From Shinella sp. WSJ-2 (GTDB lineage: Bacteria; Pseudomonadota; Alphaproteobacteria; Rhizobiales; Rhizobiaceae), in NCBI RefSeq assembly GCF_003432075.1, contig NZ_QWBU01000001.1:1-64000 (forward strand): DNA of 64,000 bases, written 5' to 3'. Shown in pieces: positions 44,559 through 53,852 of this stretch. The position numbers and the translations under genes were made by a program. Positions within the stretch are counted from its first letter, which is position 1. Each line of letters starts with the position of its first letter. Below the pieces are notes generated by a model. It made no database searches. It saw nothing but the letters and a program-made list of their open reading frames with translations, and was not told the DNA's origin.

Positions 44559-44660
44559 TCAGATGCCGCCGAAGAGATAGGCGATGACCAGAATGGCGCC
44601 AAAACCGAGGACTGCACGGGCGGTAACGCCCCAGCAGGATTTCTGAACGGTGCTTTCCAT
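44559..44660 (-). CDS. 33-aa single-pass membrane peptide
   Basis: A short gene with start ATG 44660, preceded by CGGGGAAATC, encoding MESTVQKSCWGVTARAVLGF then GAILVIAYLFGGI. One hydrophobic helix (about 14-32) with a short polar N-terminus is a typical small membrane protein. Its own ribosome site and its own rho-independent terminator 26 bases after the stop support a real monocistronic unit. The function is unknown. Confidence 0.7.
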   Translation of the reverse strand: MESTVQKSCWGVTARAVLGFGAILVIAYLFGGI

Positions 44661-44952
44661 GATTTCCCCGAATGGAAGTGTCGTGCGAGCCGCCGATATC
44701 AGCGCCGCATGGGGCTCTGTTTAATGAAGAATTTATGAAACCGCAATCGCGAAAAATGGCGAAACCAAGGCGTCGTCGGCATGGGAGCCCCGCGCTCAAT
44801 GCATGACGTGTCGAAGAATCAGAGAGTTGGGCGCGTCGGGCATCCTTTTGCCGTTCCCACGCCGCGCCTTCGTTTTGTCCTAGATCTGAACGTCGTGCGA
44901 AGGCGCCATCCCGCGGCTTGCAAAATACCGAATCCGTGGCACAAGACGTCTC

Positions 44953-45642
44953 ATGAACACCCCTGATCTCATCGCGCTCGCCCTCTTCCTCGTCCTGTGG
45001 GCCGGCTATTCCTGGATCACGGACCGGGCAAAACTGTTCGACCGGGTGAGCCTCACGCGCGCCATGAGCTCGCAGCGCGCGGTCTGGATCCGCAACGCCA
45101 TGCACCGCGACCTGCGCATGATCGATACGCAGATCATGGCCGGACTGCAGAACGGAACGGCCTTCTTCGCTTCGACATCGCTGCTGGCGCTCGGCAGCTG
45201 TTTTGCGCTGCTCGGGGCGACAGAACAGGTTTTTGCAATCTTCAGCGACTTGCCCTACGTCTTCCATGGCAGCCGCGCCGGCTTCGAAATGAAGGTCGGT
45301 GGCCTCGCCATCATCTTCGGCTACGCCTTCTTCAAATTCGGCTGGTCCTACCGGCTGTTCAATTATTGCACGATCCTGCTCGGCGCCATGCCGATGAGCG
45401 GTGACATTCACAAGGACCCCGCCGGTGCGGATCTCGCGGCCGACAAGGTGATCCGCATGAACATCCTGGCCGCAAAGCACTTCAACAAGGGCCTGCGCGC
45501 GATCTTCTTATCGATCGGCTATCTCGGCTGGTTCGTCAGCCCGTTCCTGTTCATCGCCACGACCATCGGCATCATCATCGTGCTCGTGCGCCGTCAGTTC
45601 TATTCTGAAGCCCGCCTCGCCGTGCTCGAGCGCCTCGACTGA
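44953..45642 (+). CDS. DUF599 family membrane protein
   Basis: 229-aa integral membrane protein with about four helices (5-22, 70-90, 113-133, 183-210). Family markers: AMSSQRAVWIRNAMHRDLRMIDTQI and FFKFGWSYRLFNYCTILLGAMP. Function unknown. ATG 44953. Confidence 0.87.
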   Translation: MNTPDLIALALFLVLWAGYSWITDRAKLFDRVSLTRAMSSQRAVWIRNAMHRDLRMIDTQIMAGLQNGTAFFASTSLLALGSCFALLGATEQVFAIFSDLPYVFHGSRAGFEMKVGGLAIIFGYAFFKFGWSYRLFNYCTILLGAMPMSGDIHKDPAGADLAADKVIRMNILAAKHFNKGLRAIFLSIGYLGWFVSPFLFIATTIGIIIVLVRRQFYSEARLAVLERLD

Positions 45643-45740
45643 CCTCTCCCAACGACCCTGGCCACCTTTCGGCCATCCGCCCGGCGCAAGCTTGGCGTGA
45701 CACATTCCTATGGACCAAAGCAATGCGGCGACCCCGAAAC

Positions 45741-46760
45741 ATGACGACGACGGTGATTGACGGCAATGGGACAGTGGACGGGGAGCAAACGCGCCGGCTT
45801 CCACGCATCCCGCTGATCGACCAGTTGCGCGGCGTGGCCCTGATCGCCATGGCGATCTACCATTTCACCTGGGACCTCGGCTTCTTCGGCTATATCGAAC
45901 CGGAAACGGCAACGACCGGCGGATGGCGTATCTTTGCCCGGGTGATCGCCGGCAGCTTCCTGTTTCTCGTCGGTTTCAGCCTGGTGCTCGGCCAACGCAA
46001 GGGGTTTCAGGCAAGGCCGTTCTTCACCCGGCTTGCCAAGATCGGCGGCGCGGCGCTCCTCATCACCATCGCCACCTGGTTCGCCTTCCGCGAGACGTTC
46101 ATCTTCTTCGGCATCCTGCACGCCATTGCTGCCGCAAGCGTGATCGGCCTTGTCTTCCTGCGCCTGCCGATTGCCGTCACGCTGCTCGCGGCCGCGGCTG
46201 CGGTCGCAGCACCGCTCTATCTGCGGTCACCGCTCTTCGATCATCCCGCACTCTGGTGGGTCGGGCTTTCGGTCAACATTCCGCGCTCGAACGATTATGT
46301 GCCGCTCCTGCCGTGGATCGCACCGGTTCTCCTGGGCATCGTCCTCGCCAGGCTTTTCGTGGCGAGCGCGCTTCCCGAACGGCTTGCCGGTCTTGGCGGA
46401 CGAACGAATGTCCGGTGGAAAACCCTGCTGGAGGCCGCAGGCCGCCACAGTCTCGCCATCTATCTTATCCATCAGCCGGTGCTGATCGCGCTGGTATATG
46501 CCTTCTCTCTGGTCATGCCGGCGCCAGCACCCGATCCGGCCGTCGGCTACATCAAAAGCTGCATGCGCGCTTGCGAGCCCGAACGCGGCGCCGGCTTCTG
46601 CCAGAGCTTTTGCAGTTGCACGCTGACCGGATTGCAGGAGCAGAACCTGTTCGCCGATCTCAATCGCGGCGCGATCGATGTCACGACGGACGAGCGGATA
46701 GCCGCGATCTCCTCGCAATGTACGGCTAAAGCAGAGACGGGAACCGACCTTAAGGAGTAG
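45741..46760 (+). CDS. DUF1624/heparan-glucosaminide N-acetyltransferase-like membrane protein
   Basis: 339-aa acyltransferase-like membrane protein. Features: LIDQLRGVALIAMAIYHFTWDLGFFG near the start, about eight helices, and GRHSLAIYLIHQPVLIALVY near the end. An extra 70-residue tail carries five Cys in CMRACEPERGAGFCQSFCSC, not typical of the family core. ATG 45741 chosen over 45723. Its stop overlaps the AAGGAG site of the next gene, so the two are co-translated. Confidence 0.85.
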   Translation: MTTTVIDGNGTVDGEQTRRLPRIPLIDQLRGVALIAMAIYHFTWDLGFFGYIEPETATTGGWRIFARVIAGSFLFLVGFSLVLGQRKGFQARPFFTRLAKIGGAALLITIATWFAFRETFIFFGILHAIAAASVIGLVFLRLPIAVTLLAAAAAVAAPLYLRSPLFDHPALWWVGLSVNIPRSNDYVPLLPWIAPVLLGIVLARLFVASALPERLAGLGGRTNVRWKTLLEAAGRHSLAIYLIHQPVLIALVYAFSLVMPAPAPDPAVGYIKSCMRACEPERGAGFCQSFCSCTLTGLQEQNLFADLNRGAIDVTTDERIAAISSQCTAKAETGTDLKE

Positions 46761-46765
46761 GGATC

Positions 46766-47239
46766 ATGAATGCCTATCGCATGAAGCCACTCGCCTTCCC
46801 CTGGCCACCGCTGATCTACGGCGCAGCACTTGCGGTCGCCTTCCTGCTTCAGGCCTATTTCCCGCTCGCGGCATCCGAAACCGACAGCCTGATCGCCACC
46901 GTCGCCGGCAGCGTGCTGATCCTCACGGCGATCGTGCTGGATGTTTGGGCGATGCGCACGCTCCTGGATTGCCACACGACCATCCTGCCGAACCGCTGCT
47001 CCACCTGTCTGGTCACGTCAGGCCCCTATCGGTTTACCCGTAACCCGATCTATCTGGGCTATACGCTGGCGACCGCCGGCATCGGCCTCGTGATGCTCAA
47101 TCCTTGGTGCCTGGTGACGGCGATCGTCGCCTCCGGCCTGACCAGCATCGTCGCTATCAAACGGGAGGAGCTTCACCTGCTCTCGCGCTTCGGCATCGAT
47201 TTCGAGCGTTACTGCAACGGCACGACCCGCTGGATCTGA
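46766..47239 (+). CDS. Isoprenylcysteine carboxyl methyltransferase-like (PEMT/ICMT) protein
   Basis: 157-aa membrane methyltransferase-family protein: about four helices and the conserved SGPYRFTRNPIYLGYTLATAG plus EELHLLSRFGIDFERYC. SAM binding is expected from the family; the substrate is unknown. AAGGAG nine bases before ATG 46766, shared with the upstream stop codon. Confidence 0.87.
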   Translation: MNAYRMKPLAFPWPPLIYGAALAVAFLLQAYFPLAASETDSLIATVAGSVLILTAIVLDVWAMRTLLDCHTTILPNRCSTCLVTSGPYRFTRNPIYLGYTLATAGIGLVMLNPWCLVTAIVASGLTSIVAIKREELHLLSRFGIDFERYCNGTTRWI

Positions 47240-47300
47240 GAACGTCTATGGCGCCGGATTTCTTATCCAACGCCAAACGCTACATTCAAAATCGGATTTA

Positions 47301-47687
47301 TCAGGTACCGACGCCGATTTCGGCGAGACGGGTCAAACAGGCCTCCTCGACATTGTCGAGTTCAGCCAGCGTCTCCTCGATATCCCGGCGCTTCTGACGC
47401 AGCTCTTCGCGCTTCTCGCTGACCTTCGTCATCAGCATTTCGAGTTGCCCCACTTCACCCGGTGGATCCTTGTAGACGCGGATGATGTCGCGGATCTCGG
47501 CAATGGTGAACCCGATGCGCCGGCCGCGCAGGATTTCCAGGATCAGGCGGCGGTCTGCCGGACGGAAAAGACGCGTACGACCGCGGCGCTCGGGATTGAT
47601 GAGCCCCTCATCCTCGTAGAAGCGCAAGGTACGGGTGGAAACCCCGAATTCACGCGTCAGCTCGGTTATGGTATAAAACTTGTCCAC
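47301..47687 (-). CDS. MerR family transcriptional regulator (LiuR-like)
   Basis: About 128-aa regulator: MerR helix-turn-helix (YTITELTREFGVSTRTLRFYEDEGLI), wing RRGRTRLFRPADRRLI, and a coiled-coil dimerisation helix (SEKREELRQKRRDIEETLAEL). Lacks Cys clusters of metal sensors; the arrangement fits LiuR/IvdR-type regulators of acyl-CoA or branched-chain catabolism, by resemblance only. GTG 47687 has GGAG upstream; ATG 47702 is in frame. A palindrome in its promoter suggests autoregulation. Confidence 0.88.
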   Translation of the reverse strand: MDKFYTITELTREFGVSTRTLRFYEDEGLINPERRGRTRLFRPADRRLILEILRGRRIGFTIAEIRDIIRVYKDPPGEVGQLEMLMTKVSEKREELRQKRRDIEETLAELDNVEEACLTRLAEIGVGT

Positions 47688-47720
47688 GCCTGCTCCGATC
47701 ATTTCTGAGCGGGCATTTTA

Positions 47721-47742
47721 TTGACTTTTACGTATAAGTCAA
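47721..47742. promoter_or_regulatory. Palindromic operator for the MerR-type regulator
   Basis: TTGACTT (47721-47727) and AAGTCAA (47736-47742) flank a TTACGTAT-type core, giving a 22-bp near-perfect palindrome. It lies in the gap between the regulator and mgtE, overlapping a possible -35 (TTGACT). MerR family regulators bind such spaced dyads. Confidence 0.65.
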
Positions 47743-47761
47743 TTTTCCGGCTTGAGTTGCG

Positions 47762-49198
47762 CTAGCGAACAGCGAACCACCACGTGGCAAGCCCCAGAAA
47801 CGCGAAGAAACCGACGATATCGGTAACCGCAGTGACGAAAACACTGGAGGATACGGCCGGGTCCGCTCCTGCCTTGTCGAGCAGGATAGGGATCGTGATA
47901 CCGGCCAAAGCAGCCGCGCACATGTTGATGAGCATGGCGGTCGCGATGACGCCGCCGATATTGACGTCGTGAAACCAGAACCCTGCGACGGCTCCGATCA
48001 TTACACCGAACGCCATGCCATGCAGCAGACCGACACCCGCTTCACGTCGCACGACGCGCCACGCATTGTGGATGTCGAGGTCACGCGTTGCGAGTGCACG
48101 CACCGTCACGGTCATGGTCTGCGATCCGGCATTGCCACCCATGCCGGCGACAATCGGCATGAGAACCGCAAGCGCCACGATCTCCTCGATCGTCGTCTCG
48201 AAAAGGGAGATGACCGACGCTGCGATAAAGGCAGTCAAGAGATTGACGAGAAGCCAAGGTGCGCGCGAGCGCACGGTCTCGATGGTCGTATCCGACAGCT
48301 CTTCGTCGCCCACGCCACCGAGGCGCATCAAGTCTTCTTCAGCCTCTTCCTGGATGACGTCGACCACGTCGTCGATGGTCAGCACCCCGACGAGGCGGCC
48401 GTTCTCGTCGACAACGGCAGCAGAGAGAAGGTCGTATTGCTCGAAGAGCTGGGCGGCCTCCTCCTGGTCCATGTCGGCCGGGATCGGATGATTGGTGTCG
48501 CGCATGACCGTTTCGATCTTCGTGCCCCGCGCCGTGCGCAGGATACGGTCGAGATCGACAACGCCGAGCAGGCGGAAAGTCGGATCGATGACAAAGATTT
48601 GTGAAAAGCTATCCGGCAGGTCGGCATCCTCGCGCAGATAGTCGATCGTCTGACCGATCGTCCAGAACGGCGGCACGGCGACGAATTCCGTCTGCATACG
48701 ACGGCCGGCGGTGCTTTCGGGATAATCGAGCGAGCGGCGCAGGCGGATCCGTTCGGTGAACGGCAGCTTGGAGAGGATTTCCTCCCGATCTTCCTGATCG
48801 AGGTCTTCCAGAATATAGACGGCGTCGTCCGAATCCATCTCGCCGATGGCCGCCGCGATCTGCTCGTTCGGCAGATGCTCGACGATATCGAGGCGGATCG
48901 CCTCGTCAACTTCGGTGAGCGCCGCAAGGTCGAAATCGGCGCCGAGCAGTGAGACAAGCTGGCGGCGCTGCTCGGGCTGGATCGCCTCGAGGAGGTCGCC
49001 CATTTCCGATTCGTGTAGCCGCGCAACATGACGACGCAGGAACAGGAGGTCGCGGTCGGCAATCGCCGCCCCGACATGCATGAGGAAATCCGAGCGGATC
49101 GAACCGTCCTCGGCATAGATGTCCTCACCGTCGACGGTACTGTGTTCTAAGGTTGCGCCCTGCTGCTCGATGCGGTCGTCGTCGCCGGTGTTGTCCAT
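47762..49198 (-). CDS. mgtE: Magnesium transporter MgtE
   Basis: 478-aa Mg2+ channel. Cytoplasmic N domain (about 30-155; LLFLRRHVARLHESEMGDLLEAI), two CBS domains (about 160-280; TVRDVMRD-like TVMRDTNHPIPADMDQEEAA) and five C-terminal transmembrane helices containing VLMPIVAGMGGNAGSQT, the pore segment. Mg2+ binding to the cytoplasmic part gates the channel. ATG 49198 with AGGAG upstream; 13 more upstream residues are not conserved. Confidence 0.95.
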   Translation of the reverse strand: MDNTGDDDRIEQQGATLEHSTVDGEDIYAEDGSIRSDFLMHVGAAIADRDLLFLRRHVARLHESEMGDLLEAIQPEQRRQLVSLLGADFDLAALTEVDEAIRLDIVEHLPNEQIAAAIGEMDSDDAVYILEDLDQEDREEILSKLPFTERIRLRRSLDYPESTAGRRMQTEFVAVPPFWTIGQTIDYLREDADLPDSFSQIFVIDPTFRLLGVVDLDRILRTARGTKIETVMRDTNHPIPADMDQEEAAQLFEQYDLLSAAVVDENGRLVGVLTIDDVVDVIQEEAEEDLMRLGGVGDEELSDTTIETVRSRAPWLLVNLLTAFIAASVISLFETTIEEIVALAVLMPIVAGMGGNAGSQTMTVTVRALATRDLDIHNAWRVVRREAGVGLLHGMAFGVMIGAVAGFWFHDVNIGGVIATAMLINMCAAALAGITIPILLDKAGADPAVSSSVFVTAVTDIVGFFAFLGLATWWFAVR

Positions 49199-49497
49199 CG
49201 GGCCGCTCCTTGCGTCGGGATCGTCCCGCAGGGCCACGTCGGCGGCGCGGAGACGACAGGGATTTCAGTGCAGGGTTCCTAGCAGGCGCCAGAAAACGGG
49301 TGCCTCACGCCATCGTGCTAACCCAAAGCGCCCGCCCGGTCCATCGTCGAAAGCGGCAAAAGCCGGCGCGGCGAAACTTTTTCGCAAGCTGTTGCAACAC
49401 CATGCAAATCGAAGGTTTTGATACACCTGGAAAAGGTCAGCATTTTCCCTCCGCCGCAAACAGGCTAGGAAGGGAAAAATCGACGATCGGAGAAACC

Positions 49498-49992
49498 ATG
49501 GCCCTCCTGCCCATCGTGCGCTATCCTGACCAGCGCCTGCGCCAGCCCTGCAAGCCAATCGAGACATTCGACACACAGCTGGCCGCCCTTGCGGATGATC
49601 TCGCCGCCACCATGCGCGCCGCCCCTGGCATCGGCATCACTTTGGCTCATGTCGGCATTCTCGAACGGCTGACGGTGATCGAACTCGACGGTCCCGGCTC
49701 GCTCGGGGTCTATGTAAATCCCGTCATCGAATGGGTCTCGCCGGAGATGCGGCGCCACACGGAAGGCAGTGTCTCGATGCCCGGCGTCACCGACGAGGTG
49801 GAGCGCCCTGCCCGCATTCGCCTAAATTATCAGGATCTTTCCGGCGCGACAAAGACAGAGGAAGCCGACGGCCTGCTCTCCGTCTGCCTGCAGCACGAAA
49901 TCGACCAGCTCGACGGTATCTTCTGGATCGACCGGCTCTCACGGCTGAAGCGCGAGCGCATCATCAAGAAATACGGCAAACTCAAAGGCTGA
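49498..49992 (+). CDS. Peptide deformylase-like protein lacking metal ligands
   Basis: 164 aa, aligned over its whole length with peptide deformylase (opening LLPIVRYPDQRLRQPCKPI). The three active-site motifs are altered: motif 1 GxGLAAxQ reads GIGITLAHVG; motif 2 EGCLS reads EGSVS (Ser91 in place of the ligand Cys); motif 3 HExDH reads HEIDQ (H133, E134 kept, Gln137 in place of the second His). With one ligand left, metal catalysis by the normal route is unlikely. It could be a pseudoenzyme or nascent-chain binder. ATG 49498 after GGAGAAACC. The true def gene should be elsewhere. Confidence 0.85.
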   Translation: MALLPIVRYPDQRLRQPCKPIETFDTQLAALADDLAATMRAAPGIGITLAHVGILERLTVIELDGPGSLGVYVNPVIEWVSPEMRRHTEGSVSMPGVTDEVERPARIRLNYQDLSGATKTEEADGLLSVCLQHEIDQLDGIFWIDRLSRLKRERIIKKYGKLKG

Positions 49993-50104
49993 TTCGCGCA
50001 AGCCTTTCAGAACACAGCAGAATCACCGGGGAAAAAATCTCCGTGAAGCCGGAACAAACGGAATCGTCCCGCATTTCTGAGCGCGAATGCAAGGGACAAT
50101 ACCG

Positions 50105-50353
50105 ATGAAAATCATATCCTGGGAAAAGACTTTGGGCATCGTGCTGCCGGGCGCTGCACGCCCTCGCTTCGTCCGCGACGTGGCGACCGCCATGCATCTG
50201 CTCGCCGAACTCTGGCCGGTCACCTACGGCCGCGCCTATCAACGCGCACTCGCCTTCTGCGCCCGCGCGCTGGAAGGCCGAATGAGCGCAGCCCGCGCCC
50301 GGCTCGCTTTTATTGCGGCGGCGCGCGAAGCCCGCGTAGAAGTCGTCGCTTGA
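50105..50353 (+). CDS. DUF982 family small protein
   Basis: 82-aa cytoplasmic protein: VRDVATAMHLLAELWPVTYG, YQRALAFCARALEGR, ARLAFIAAAREARVEV match the Rhizobiales-specific DUF982. Function unknown. ATG 50105; a strong terminator follows. Confidence 0.85.
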   Translation: MKIISWEKTLGIVLPGAARPRFVRDVATAMHLLAELWPVTYGRAYQRALAFCARALEGRMSAARARLAFIAAAREARVEVVA

Positions 50354-50373
50354 TGGGCAGGAAAGTGCACAAA

Positions 50374-50406
50374 CAAAAAGACCCGCCGAAAGGCGGGTCT
50401 TTTTTG
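50374..50406. terminator. Bidirectional terminator (DUF982 gene / tRNA-Leu)
   Basis: AAAAGACCCGCC GAAA GGCGGGTCTTTT: a 12-bp stem with GAAA loop and T-runs on both strands, placed between the DUF982 gene and the convergent tRNA-Leu. Confidence 0.93.
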
Positions 50407-50489
50407 GTGCGGTCGAGAAGACTCGAACTTCCACGGGTTGCCCCACAGCGACCTCAACGCTGCGCGTCTACCAATTCCGCCACGACCGC
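50405..50489 (-). tRNA. tRNA-Leu (GAG)
   Basis: 85-nt class II tRNA with a long variable arm and encoded CCA. Acceptor GCGGTCG / CGACCGC, anticodon loop TTGAGGT (anticodon GAG), T-arm AAGTTCGAGTC. Confidence 0.95.
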
Positions 50490-50684
50490 ATCGTGGTAGG
50501 CGTTGCCTTGCGGCGACGGAGGTGCATGTAGCAAAAGCATTTGGGGGGTGCAAGGCCGATAAGAAAGAAAAATGACGGAAAGCGAAACAATTTCAACAGT
50601 CCCTGCACGAATGCCCTGAAACCCCTGAAATCCTTGCATGATCGCGCCTATATCTGGCACAAGAAATCCGAAAGGACGGCCATC

Positions 50685-51431
50685 ATGCAGCGTCAGGACA
50701 TCTCCACATCCCTTCTCGCCATCGACGGCTCGCCGCCGGTGCGATGGCGCATCGCGCAGGACCTTGTTTCTTATGACGAGGCGGTCAAAACCATGGAAAA
50801 CGAAGCGGCGGCGATCGCCAATGGCGAGGCCGACGAGCTGGTCTGGCTGGTAGAACATCCGCCGCTTTACACCGCCGGCACGAGTGCGGTGCCAACCGAC
50901 CTCGTCGCGCCGGATCGCTTCCCGGTGTTTTCCACAGGCCGCGGCGGTGAATACACCTATCATGGCCCCGGCCAGCGGGTCGTCTATGTCATGCTGGATC
51001 TGAAACGCCGCCGGCAGGACGTGCGTGCCTTCGTGGCGGCGCTCGAAGCCGTGGTGATCGATGTGCTCGATTCCATGAATGTGCGCGGCGAACGGCGCGA
51101 GGACCGCGTCGGCGTGTGGGTGCGCCGGCCGGATCGGCCGCCACTGCCGGACGGCTCGCCGGCCGAGGACAAGATCGCGGCGATCGGCATTCGCCTGCGC
51201 CGCTGGGTGAGTTTTCATGGTTTCTCGCTCAACGTCGATCCAGACCTTGAGCATTTTTCGGGCATCGTGCCCTGCGGCATTCGCGACTATGGCGTGACCA
51301 GCCTCGTCGATCTCGGTTTGCCGGTCATGATGAGCGATGTGGATATGCGCATCCGCGATTCATTCGAACGGGTCTTTGGTCCGACGACTCCGGATGCCGA
51401 CTGTCAGCCCAGAAGCCTGTCGCAGGCATAG
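50685..51431 (+). CDS. lipB: Octanoyl-[ACP]:protein N-octanoyltransferase
   Basis: 248-aa enzyme that moves octanoyl from ACP to lipoyl domains, the first step of lipoic acid assembly. Motifs: [40 protein letters not shown] with the catalytic Lys, and [15 protein letters not shown] with the catalytic Cys. AAAGGACGG precedes ATG 50685. The 3' end overlaps the convergent M50 gene by 28 bases. Confidence 0.95.
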   Translation: MQRQDISTSLLAIDGSPPVRWRIAQDLVSYDEAVKTMENEAAAIANGEADELVWLVEHPPLYTAGTSAVPTDLVAPDRFPVFSTGRGGEYTYHGPGQRVVYVMLDLKRRRQDVRAFVAALEAVVIDVLDSMNVRGERREDRVGVWVRRPDRPPLPDGSPAEDKIAAIGIRLRRWVSFHGFSLNVDPDLEHFSGIVPCGIRDYGVTSLVDLGLPVMMSDVDMRIRDSFERVFGPTTPDADCQPRSLSQA

Positions 51432-52642
51432 ACGATCGCATAGCCGTGCAGCACCAGCGCGGAATAAAGGCCGAAGCCGGCGAGCAGTCGCTGCGGCGCC
51501 GTCATCGGATCGAGCGCTGCGCGCGGCTTGACACTGCCGGCGCCGAGAAGGCTAAGCACGGTGAAGATGGCGAGCCCTGCGATCAGCATCTGCGTTGGCA
51601 GGCCGACGCGCCAGCCGACCCAAAGGATCGAGAGCGTGACCAGAAAACTCGCGATCAGCAGACTGATGCGGGTTGAAAACACCTGCCGCAGCACCTGACC
51701 ACCGTCGAAGCGGTGCATGGGCAGCAGGTTCAGCAGGTTGAACGCCCCGAGAATGAGCAAAAAGACCAGCAGACTCGGACCCATCGCGGTAGCGTCATAA
51801 AGCGCAATCAGCGGCGATACGAGGAAGGCCGACATGCCGGCCCCCATCAGCGCACAGACTGCAACCTCGAAATGCGAGTTGTAGGGTCTGCCGCCGACGG
51901 CGATGCCGCCGAGCAACGGCACGAAGATCATGCGCACCCGCCCATGGCCGAAGGCACGATACGCGGCCATGTGGCCGAGTTCGTGCAGCACGATGACGAC
52001 CGTCAACATGGTGGACAGCAGCAGGCCTTGGATGTTGAGCCCGAAGAACGGCCAGAGCAGCAGCGTGGACAGCACGGCAAGACCCGCCTGCGTCCACCCG
52101 CTCTCGAGGACGCCACTCATGTCCCCCTTGCCCGTTGCCAGCCATTGGTCGAGCGCCTTCATTTCGCGGCGCAGCTGGATATAGCGGAAAAGCAGGAAGG
52201 CGACGCCACGATAGCGATCGGTCTGTTCGACGGTGAGCGCCGTGCCGCCCGGCACGGGGCGTAGGAACCGCCGCTCGACATAGTTTTTCCAGAAAGAGGC
52301 ATCAAGCGCGCTATCATCGACCACCCGCGTCTCGCAAGCAAGATTGTCCGCGTCCTGCGCTTCGTGGACCTCGAGCGTGCGCGTGATCGGGACGCCATGG
52401 CGATCGGGATGAGAGAGTGTCTGGCGGACGCGGTCGCCAGAAAGCTTTTCGGTGGAGACGACCGACGGATGCCAATCCGCTTCCTCGCCGAGCGGGCTTA
52501 CAAGGGCAGCGATGCGGCTGGGCGGAGCCTTGAAGACGCGGGTCAGGTGCAACGTACGGCGCCCGACGGGCGCGGCGATAAGGAGCCAGATCAGGCCGAG
52601 ATTGATCGCCACCAGCAGGAACATCGAAAGCGATGTCGACAT
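51404..52642 (-). CDS. M50 site-2-protease-like membrane protein with SRPBCC-like N-terminal domain
   Basis: 412-aa protein. An N-terminal helix (5-25) is followed by a soluble region (30-160; [41 protein letters not shown]) whose pattern looks like a START/SRPBCC lipid-binding fold. Then a zinc metalloprotease core of several membrane helices: [17 protein letters not shown] (HExxH) and the third-ligand motif [15 protein letters not shown]. This combination is unusual for M50. ATG 52642 has GGAAGGA at the right distance. Confidence 0.85.
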   Translation of the reverse strand: MSTSLSMFLLVAINLGLIWLLIAAPVGRRTLHLTRVFKAPPSRIAALVSPLGEEADWHPSVVSTEKLSGDRVRQTLSHPDRHGVPITRTLEVHEAQDADNLACETRVVDDSALDASFWKNYVERRFLRPVPGGTALTVEQTDRYRGVAFLLFRYIQLRREMKALDQWLATGKGDMSGVLESGWTQAGLAVLSTLLLWPFFGLNIQGLLLSTMLTVVIVLHELGHMAAYRAFGHGRVRMIFVPLLGGIAVGGRPYNSHFEVAVCALMGAGMSAFLVSPLIALYDATAMGPSLLVFLLILGAFNLLNLLPMHRFDGGQVLRQVFSTRISLLIASFLVTLSILWVGWRVGLPTQMLIAGLAIFTVLSLLGAGSVKPRAALDPMTAPQRLLAGFGLYSALVLHGYAIVYACDRLLG

Positions 52643-52745
52643 GTCGTCCTTCCCGGTCTTCATGACAGGAAGCACGAGGCTACCGGCAACCTCCTAACAA
52701 AAGTTAAGAATCGTAGATCGGCCTCTTCACATTTAACCGAAATCG

Positions 52746-53696
52746 TCAGTCGAAGGCGGCCGTCGCCGTCAGCTTGCGGACCTTGTGTTCGCGCCAGATG
52801 ATAAAGAGACCCGAAGCGACGATGATCGCGATGCCGAGCCATTTCGACGGGGTCGGGAAATCGCCGAAGATGGCATAGCCAAGCACGGTGGCCGAGATGA
52901 TTTCGAAATACTGGAACGGCGCAAGCAGCGAGAGCGGCGCCATGCGGAACGCGCGAACCACCAGCATATGCGCATAACCCGAAAGTGCGCCGAGGATGAT
53001 GAGCAGAACGAGTGTGAAGAAGGACGGCGGCAACGAGGGTGCGAAATCGGCGATGTCGGCCGCGTCTCCGAAGAACAGCGCGAAGCCCATGAGGATTGTA
53101 CCGCCGAAGCCGGCAATGGTTTGCATGGTCAGCGGTGAATCGGCATCACCGATGGCGCGGTTCATGAAGAGATAGATAGAATAGAGGAAAGCGCAGGCGA
53201 CAGGCAGCAATGCCGTCCAGCCGAAGAGAACGAAGCTAGGCTGGATGACGATAAGCGCTCCGCCGAAACCGACCATAATGGCCAGCCAACGCCGCCAGCC
53301 GACCTTGTCGCCGAGGAAGGCGGCAGACATCGCAGTGAGGATGAAGGGTTCGACGAAATAGATCGCAAAAACATCTGCAAGCGGCATGTATTTGACGGCC
53401 GCGAAGAACAGCAGGCTCGCGGCGCCGTGGATCGCACCACGCAAAAGGTTGAGCCAAGGGCGCTTCGGCCGCAACGTTTCGGCGCCGGCAGCCGTGAAGA
53501 TCAAGGGAACCGTGCAGAGCACCTGAAAGAAGAAACGGTAGAACGTCACCTGCCCCGGCGACATGCCGACGAAGTTCGCCATATATTTCGCAATCGCATC
53601 CATGCACGGCAGGAGCAGCATGGCGATAGCCATCAAAGCAACGCCCTGCATCGTGCTTCCGCTAGTACTATCGCTTGCGCTGGGCAAGGCTTTCAT
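52746..53696 (-). CDS. EamA/DMT superfamily transporter
   Basis: 316-aa inner-membrane carrier with ten predicted helices formed by two EamA repeats (MAIAMLLLPCMDAIAKYMAN start of repeat 1; ALLPVACAFLYSIYLFMNRA start of repeat 2). Substrate unknown; related to metabolite exporters such as S-adenosylmethionine or amino-acid permeases. ATG 53696 with GGAGAAG upstream. Divergent from the XRE regulator gene, which may regulate it. Confidence 0.88.
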   Translation of the reverse strand: MKALPSASDSTSGSTMQGVALMAIAMLLLPCMDAIAKYMANFVGMSPGQVTFYRFFFQVLCTVPLIFTAAGAETLRPKRPWLNLLRGAIHGAASLLFFAAVKYMPLADVFAIYFVEPFILTAMSAAFLGDKVGWRRWLAIMVGFGGALIVIQPSFVLFGWTALLPVACAFLYSIYLFMNRAIGDADSPLTMQTIAGFGGTILMGFALFFGDAADIADFAPSLPPSFFTLVLLIILGALSGYAHMLVVRAFRMAPLSLLAPFQYFEIISATVLGYAIFGDFPTPSKWLGIAIIVASGLFIIWREHKVRKLTATAAFD

Positions 53697-53852
53697 TGGG
53701 CTTCTCCTTCGTTCGCCTCCTGCATAGCCCTTTTGCGCCCGCTGGCAATGCTGGAAATCAGTCCTGTACGGGCGGCGCAGCGCGGCGCATTTGAGGTAGC
53801 AACGGGTACCGGCTTGCCTGTAGACTGGCGCCAATAAGAAATGGAGGCCGCG

